Below, one piece after another: positions 61,169 to 64,000 of a DNA stretch of 64,000 bases (the stretch's first letter is position 1; each line of letters opens with the position of its first letter). The translations under genes and the position numbers were made by a program. The stretch is from JANWVO01 sp964458495. GTDB taxonomy: Bacteria; Acidobacteriota; Terriglobia; Bryobacterales; Bryobacteraceae. The DNA is taken from contig CAYWJB010000001.1 of assembly GCA_964458495.1 (NCBI GenBank), positions 62,001 to 126,000 on the forward strand. The letters are read 5' to 3'. The notes under the pieces were generated by a model. The model had not been told where the DNA came from. It ran no database searches and was given only the letters and a program-made list of their open reading frames with translations.

Positions 61169-62146
61169 TCAGAACTTGAAGTTGATGAGCCGGTTCATCA
61201 GATAATAGCCCACAATTTGGCCTCCCACTGCGCCCGCCAGCAGCCACGGACCCAACGGGTCCTTTCTGAGAATCTCGATATACTCGGGCGAGTTCAATTG
61301 GAGGCTGATGAAGACGAACAGCGGAATGGCGGTCAGGATCATGGCCGTGACCCGCGCCGCGCCGGTGGCAGCCAGAACATGGCCCTTCAGGCGGAAGCGT
61401 TCACGGACGGTGTGCGCCAGCTTTTCCAGAATCTCGCTCAGGTTGCCGCCCGCCTCCCGCTGCAACAGGACGGCGGAGACGAAGAACTTGACGTCCACCA
61501 GCGGCACCCGCTGCGCCAGCCCTTCCAGCACCGTCTCCATCGGCGAGCCGAGGTTCTGCTGCTGGAACACGCGGCGGAACTCCGAGCTGAGCGGCTCCGG
61601 CGCCTCGTTGGCCAGCATTTCGAGGCTCGCCGAGAAGGCGTGCCCGGCACGCAGCGAGCGGGCGATGAAATCCAGCGCCTCCGGGAATTGTTCCTCAAAC
61701 TCGCGCATCCGCCTTCTGGCCTGGTAGCCGACATAGAAGAACGGGAACCAGCCGAATGCGAGCGCCAGCGCCGCCGCCGTCAGCCAGCGGAACACCAGCA
61801 CGGGGAACATCCACCCGATCAGCGCGCCCGCGGCGGCGGCGGCGATGGAGCCCAGCAGCAGCCCGCCGCCCGACCATTCCAGCCCCGCCATGGCGATCTT
61901 TCGTTCGAGCGTGTTGGTCAGATCGCTCAACGGGTGGCGCTGCGCCCGGCGTTCCAGCTCATCACGGGAGATGAAGACGCCTCGCGGCTCGTATTCCTCC
62001 ACCTCCTCCACCGTCCGTTCCCCTGTCAACTGCCCCATGAGCTCCTTCTTCCGCCCGGAGGTGAGCACCTCCCAGGCGAACCACGCGCCGCCGGCGATGG
62101 TCACCAGCAGCACCAAGAAGATGATCGCGAAGAGGCTTGGGGACAT
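61169..62146 (-). CDS. tadB: Tad secretion system inner-membrane protein TadB
   Basis: 325 residues with a long N-terminal membrane helix (LFAIIFLVLLVTIAGGAWFAW). T2SF domain: FPEALDFIARSLRAGHAFSASLEMLANEAPEPLSSEFRRV. Two C-terminal helices end in VGGQIVGYYLMNRLINF. Partner of TadC in the Tad pilus platform. It follows tadA by 7 bases. Confidence 0.9.
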   Translation of the reverse strand: MSPSLFAIIFLVLLVTIAGGAWFAWEVLTSGRKKELMGQLTGERTVEEVEEYEPRGVFISRDELERRAQRHPLSDLTNTLERKIAMAGLEWSGGGLLLGSIAAAAAGALIGWMFPVLVFRWLTAAALALAFGWFPFFYVGYQARRRMREFEEQFPEALDFIARSLRAGHAFSASLEMLANEAPEPLSSEFRRVFQQQNLGSPMETVLEGLAQRVPLVDVKFFVSAVLLQREAGGNLSEILEKLAHTVRERFRLKGHVLAATGAARVTAMILTAIPLFVFISLQLNSPEYIEILRKDPLGPWLLAGAVGGQIVGYYLMNRLINFKF

Positions 62147-62153
62147 GCTGACC

Positions 62154-63515
62154 TCAATAGAGCTCCACCACGGACTGGAACAGCTCCTGCGGGAAGTGGA
62201 AGCCGGCGGTCTTCAGCTTCTCGTAACACTTGGGGCGGATGCCGGTGGCGCGGAAGCGCCCCAACACGCGCCCGTCCGGCGCCACGCCCGTCTTCTCGAA
62301 CAGGAAGATGTCCTGCGTCGTGACGATGTCCCGCTCCATGCCCACGCACTCGGTGACGTGCGAGACGTGGCGCGTGCCGTCGCTGTAACGCGAGATGTGG
62401 ACGAAGAGGTCGATGGCGGAGGCGATCTGCTGGCGGATGGACTGGATGCTCATGTTGGCGTTGGCCATGCCCATCATCACTTCGAGGCGCGAAATGGCGT
62501 CGCGCGGGCTGTTGCAGTGGATGGTGGTGAGCGAGCCGTCGTGGCCGGTGTTCATCGCCTGCATCATGTCCAGCGCCTCCTCGCCGCGGACCTCGCCGAC
62601 GATGATGCGGTCCGGGCGCATGCGGAGGGCGTTGATCACCAGCTGCCGGATCTTGATGGCGCCCTTGCCCTCGATGTTCGGCGGGCGCGCCTCCATGCGC
62701 GCCACGTGCGTCTGCTGAAGCTGCAGCTCGGCGGCGTCCTCGATGGTGACGATCCGTTCCGCCTCCGGGATGAACGCCGACAGCGCATTGAGCAGCGTCG
62801 TCTTGCCGGCGCCCGTGCCGCCGCTGACGATCACATTGAGCCGCGCCGCCACGCACGCTTCCAGAAATTTCGCCATCTCCGGCGTCAGCGTCAGGTTCTC
62901 GATCAGGTCCGCCATTTGCAGCGGGTTCCGTCCGAACCGGCGGATGGAAAGGCACGGCCCGTCCACCGCCACCGGCGGAATCACCGCGTTCACGCGCGAG
63001 CCGTCCGGCAGGCGCGCGTCCACCATCGGCGAGGACTCGTCAATGCGCCGGCCCACGCCGGAGACGATCTTCTCGATGATCCGCAGCAGGTGCGCGTTGT
63101 CTTTGAACTCCACCGGCGTGCGGTAGAGCTTGCCCTTCCGCTCCACATACACCAGGCGCGGCGTGGTCACCAGGATGTCGGAGATCGTGTGGTCCTCCAG
63201 CAGCGGCTCCAGCGGCCCCAGCCCGAAGACCTCGTCCAGCACCTCCGAACACACCCGCTCGCGGTCCTGCATGGTGAGCGGCACGTCCTGCTCGTCCACC
63301 AGCTTCTCCACCGCCTGCCGGATTTCGGCGCGCACCTGCGGCTCGGGCAGCGTGGACAGCGCCTCCAGGTTGATTCTCCCGATCAGCTCCTTGTGCAGCT
63401 TGAACTTCAGCTCCTGCAAGTGCGGCGAAAACGACTGCCGGCTGAAAAGACGGCTCACCCAGCCCGGATCCCGCTTGGCTGGCAAATTCGGATCAAAACG
63501 CAACGGCGACGCCAT
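62154..63515 (-). CDS. tadA: Tad pilus assembly ATPase TadA/CpaF
   Basis: 453 residues. CpaF-type secretion ATPase: N-terminal LQELKFKLHKELIGRINLEALS, then the catalytic half with Walker A GGTGAGKTTLLNALS, ASP-like acidic box (ERIVTIEDAAELQL), Walker B MRPDRIIVGEVRGEEALDMMQ and the His box HDGSLTTIHCN. It powers pilin polymerisation. The order cpaE-tadA-tadB-tadC on the minus strand is the standard Tad layout. Confidence 0.95.
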   Translation of the reverse strand: MASPLRFDPNLPAKRDPGWVSRLFSRQSFSPHLQELKFKLHKELIGRINLEALSTLPEPQVRAEIRQAVEKLVDEQDVPLTMQDRERVCSEVLDEVFGLGPLEPLLEDHTISDILVTTPRLVYVERKGKLYRTPVEFKDNAHLLRIIEKIVSGVGRRIDESSPMVDARLPDGSRVNAVIPPVAVDGPCLSIRRFGRNPLQMADLIENLTLTPEMAKFLEACVAARLNVIVSGGTGAGKTTLLNALSAFIPEAERIVTIEDAAELQLQQTHVARMEARPPNIEGKGAIKIRQLVINALRMRPDRIIVGEVRGEEALDMMQAMNTGHDGSLTTIHCNSPRDAISRLEVMMGMANANMSIQSIRQQIASAIDLFVHISRYSDGTRHVSHVTECVGMERDIVTTQDIFLFEKTGVAPDGRVLGRFRATGIRPKCYEKLKTAGFHFPQELFQSVVELY

Positions 63516-63533
63516 ATCCCCTCCTCTTCCTCC

Positions 63534-64000
63534 TCAGAAATTGAACAGCGAGAATTTCCTCTTGCCCTCCGGCGGCTCCAGCCCGGCCATGGCCTGCACC
63601 ATCTTCCCGATGGACGTGCGTAGGTGGTTGTTCTCGGCCAGCAGCCTGCCTTCGGTGAACGCCCGCTCCAGCGCGCCGTATTCGTTCGGCAGCGTGGCGA
63701 AGATCTCGATGTCCAGCGCCTTCTCGATGTCGGCGGGCGTCAGCTCCACGCGGCGGGAGACCCGGTTCAGCACCAGGCGCACGCCGCTGCGGCGGAAGCC
63801 CGCCGCCCCCAGCCGCTGCAATTGCAGCTTGGCCATTTGCAGGGCGGGCATCTCGGGCGTGGCCACCAGCGCCAGCTCGTCGATCTCCTCCAGGGCGCGC
63901 AGCGCGCCCGCGTCCAGCCCCGCGCCCAGGTCGGCCACCACGTACGGGTAGCGCATCCGGGCGAACTCGATCACCTGCCGCACATCTTCCGGGTTGGGGT
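63534..64000 (-). CDS. cpaE: CpaE/TadZ-like ATPase, C-terminal part (truncated by window edge)
   Basis: The frame is open to the window end, so the N-terminus, including any receiver-like domain and P-loop, is missing. The visible ~155 residues have the ParA/MinD-type C-terminal half: YPYVVADLGAGLDAGALRALEEIDELALVATPEMPALQMAKLQLQRL, RRSGVRLVLNRVSRR and EIFATLPNEYGALERAFTEGRLL. CpaE/TadZ positions the Tad pilus machine. 18 bases before tadA. Confidence 0.85.
   Translation of the reverse strand, partial: PNPEDVRQVIEFARMRYPYVVADLGAGLDAGALRALEEIDELALVATPEMPALQMAKLQLQRLGAAGFRRSGVRLVLNRVSRRVELTPADIEKALDIEIFATLPNEYGALERAFTEGRLLAENNHLRTSIGKMVQAMAGLEPPEGKRKFSLFNF

Overview
The window is a stretch of GC-rich bacterial chromosome, almost fully packed with genes, with no rRNA, tRNA, CRISPR array, phage or insertion sequence seen. 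The gene content points to Acidobacteriota, most likely a Bryobacterales/Solibacter-like soil lineage (inference). The pointers are an Oar-type TonB-dependent receptor with a carboxypeptidase-regulatory N-terminal domain, several Tat-exported enzymes of sugar and sulfate-ester metabolism, an S55 (SpoIVB-type) peptidase outside a spore former, two secreted beta-propeller/phosphoesterase fusions and a Tad pilus locus.

Layout. 1-493: end of a MotB/OmpA-like gene. 500-4355 (-): a leftward operon of a hydroxyacid dehydrogenase, a Tat-exported YdjC deacetylase, a Tat-exported TIM-barrel isomerase and a TlpA thioredoxin. 4448-8168 (+): a 3-hydroxyisobutyrate dehydrogenase homologue, a structured leader, then dxr and rseP. 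8180-11678: a divergent NIPSNAP / propeller-phosphoesterase pair. 12162-18230 (+): the translation/transcription operon rimP-nusA-infB-DUF503-rbfA behind a hairpin leader. 18336-21752 (+): apbE, hemE and hemG/Y. 21857-22531: a SYLF protein. 22535-28823 (-): a coupled operon nadE, propeller-phosphoesterase, GH57 glucanase/transferase. 28898-34995 (+): secreted proteins, an S55 peptidase, a propeller protein and a sulfatase. 35002-38244 (-): an enolase-superfamily dehydratase, a P5C dehydrogenase and a YtxH protein. 38327-42061: DUF2007, comEC, a 55-residue basic protein, tatA and HU. 42337-46992 (+): a secreted protein and the TonB-dependent receptor. 47100-51313 (-): an exported methyltransferase, an oligogalacturonide-lyase homologue, a YdjM hydrolase and an aldehyde dehydrogenase. 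51368-57205: an accessory-looking stretch with a lipoprotein, a secreted protein, a single-module adenylation-carrier-thioesterase synthetase lying between two direct repeats, and a Cys-rich secreted protein with a neighbour. 57280-64000: comM, a J-domain protein, prepilin peptidase, and the tad genes cpaE-tadA-tadB-tadC followed by a 37-residue membrane microprotein.

How it fits together. Housekeeping blocks (isoprenoid synthesis/envelope proteolysis, translation start factors, haem, NAD) alternate with genes for sensing, importing and cutting plant-type polymers (TonB receptor, PL22-like lyase, sulfatase, dehydratase, aldehyde dehydrogenases). At least five proteins carry twin-arginine signals and a TatA gene lies in the same window. 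ComEC, ComM and the Tad pilus are parts that could serve DNA uptake or adhesion.

The most unusual items are the synthetase with a cysteine-type thioesterase motif between two copies of a neighbouring gene's 3' end, two hairpin-containing leaders (dxr and rimP), two very small genes that are easily overlooked, and a predicted near-leaderless Cys-rich secreted protein. All functional names come from motifs and remembered family features; no database search was possible.
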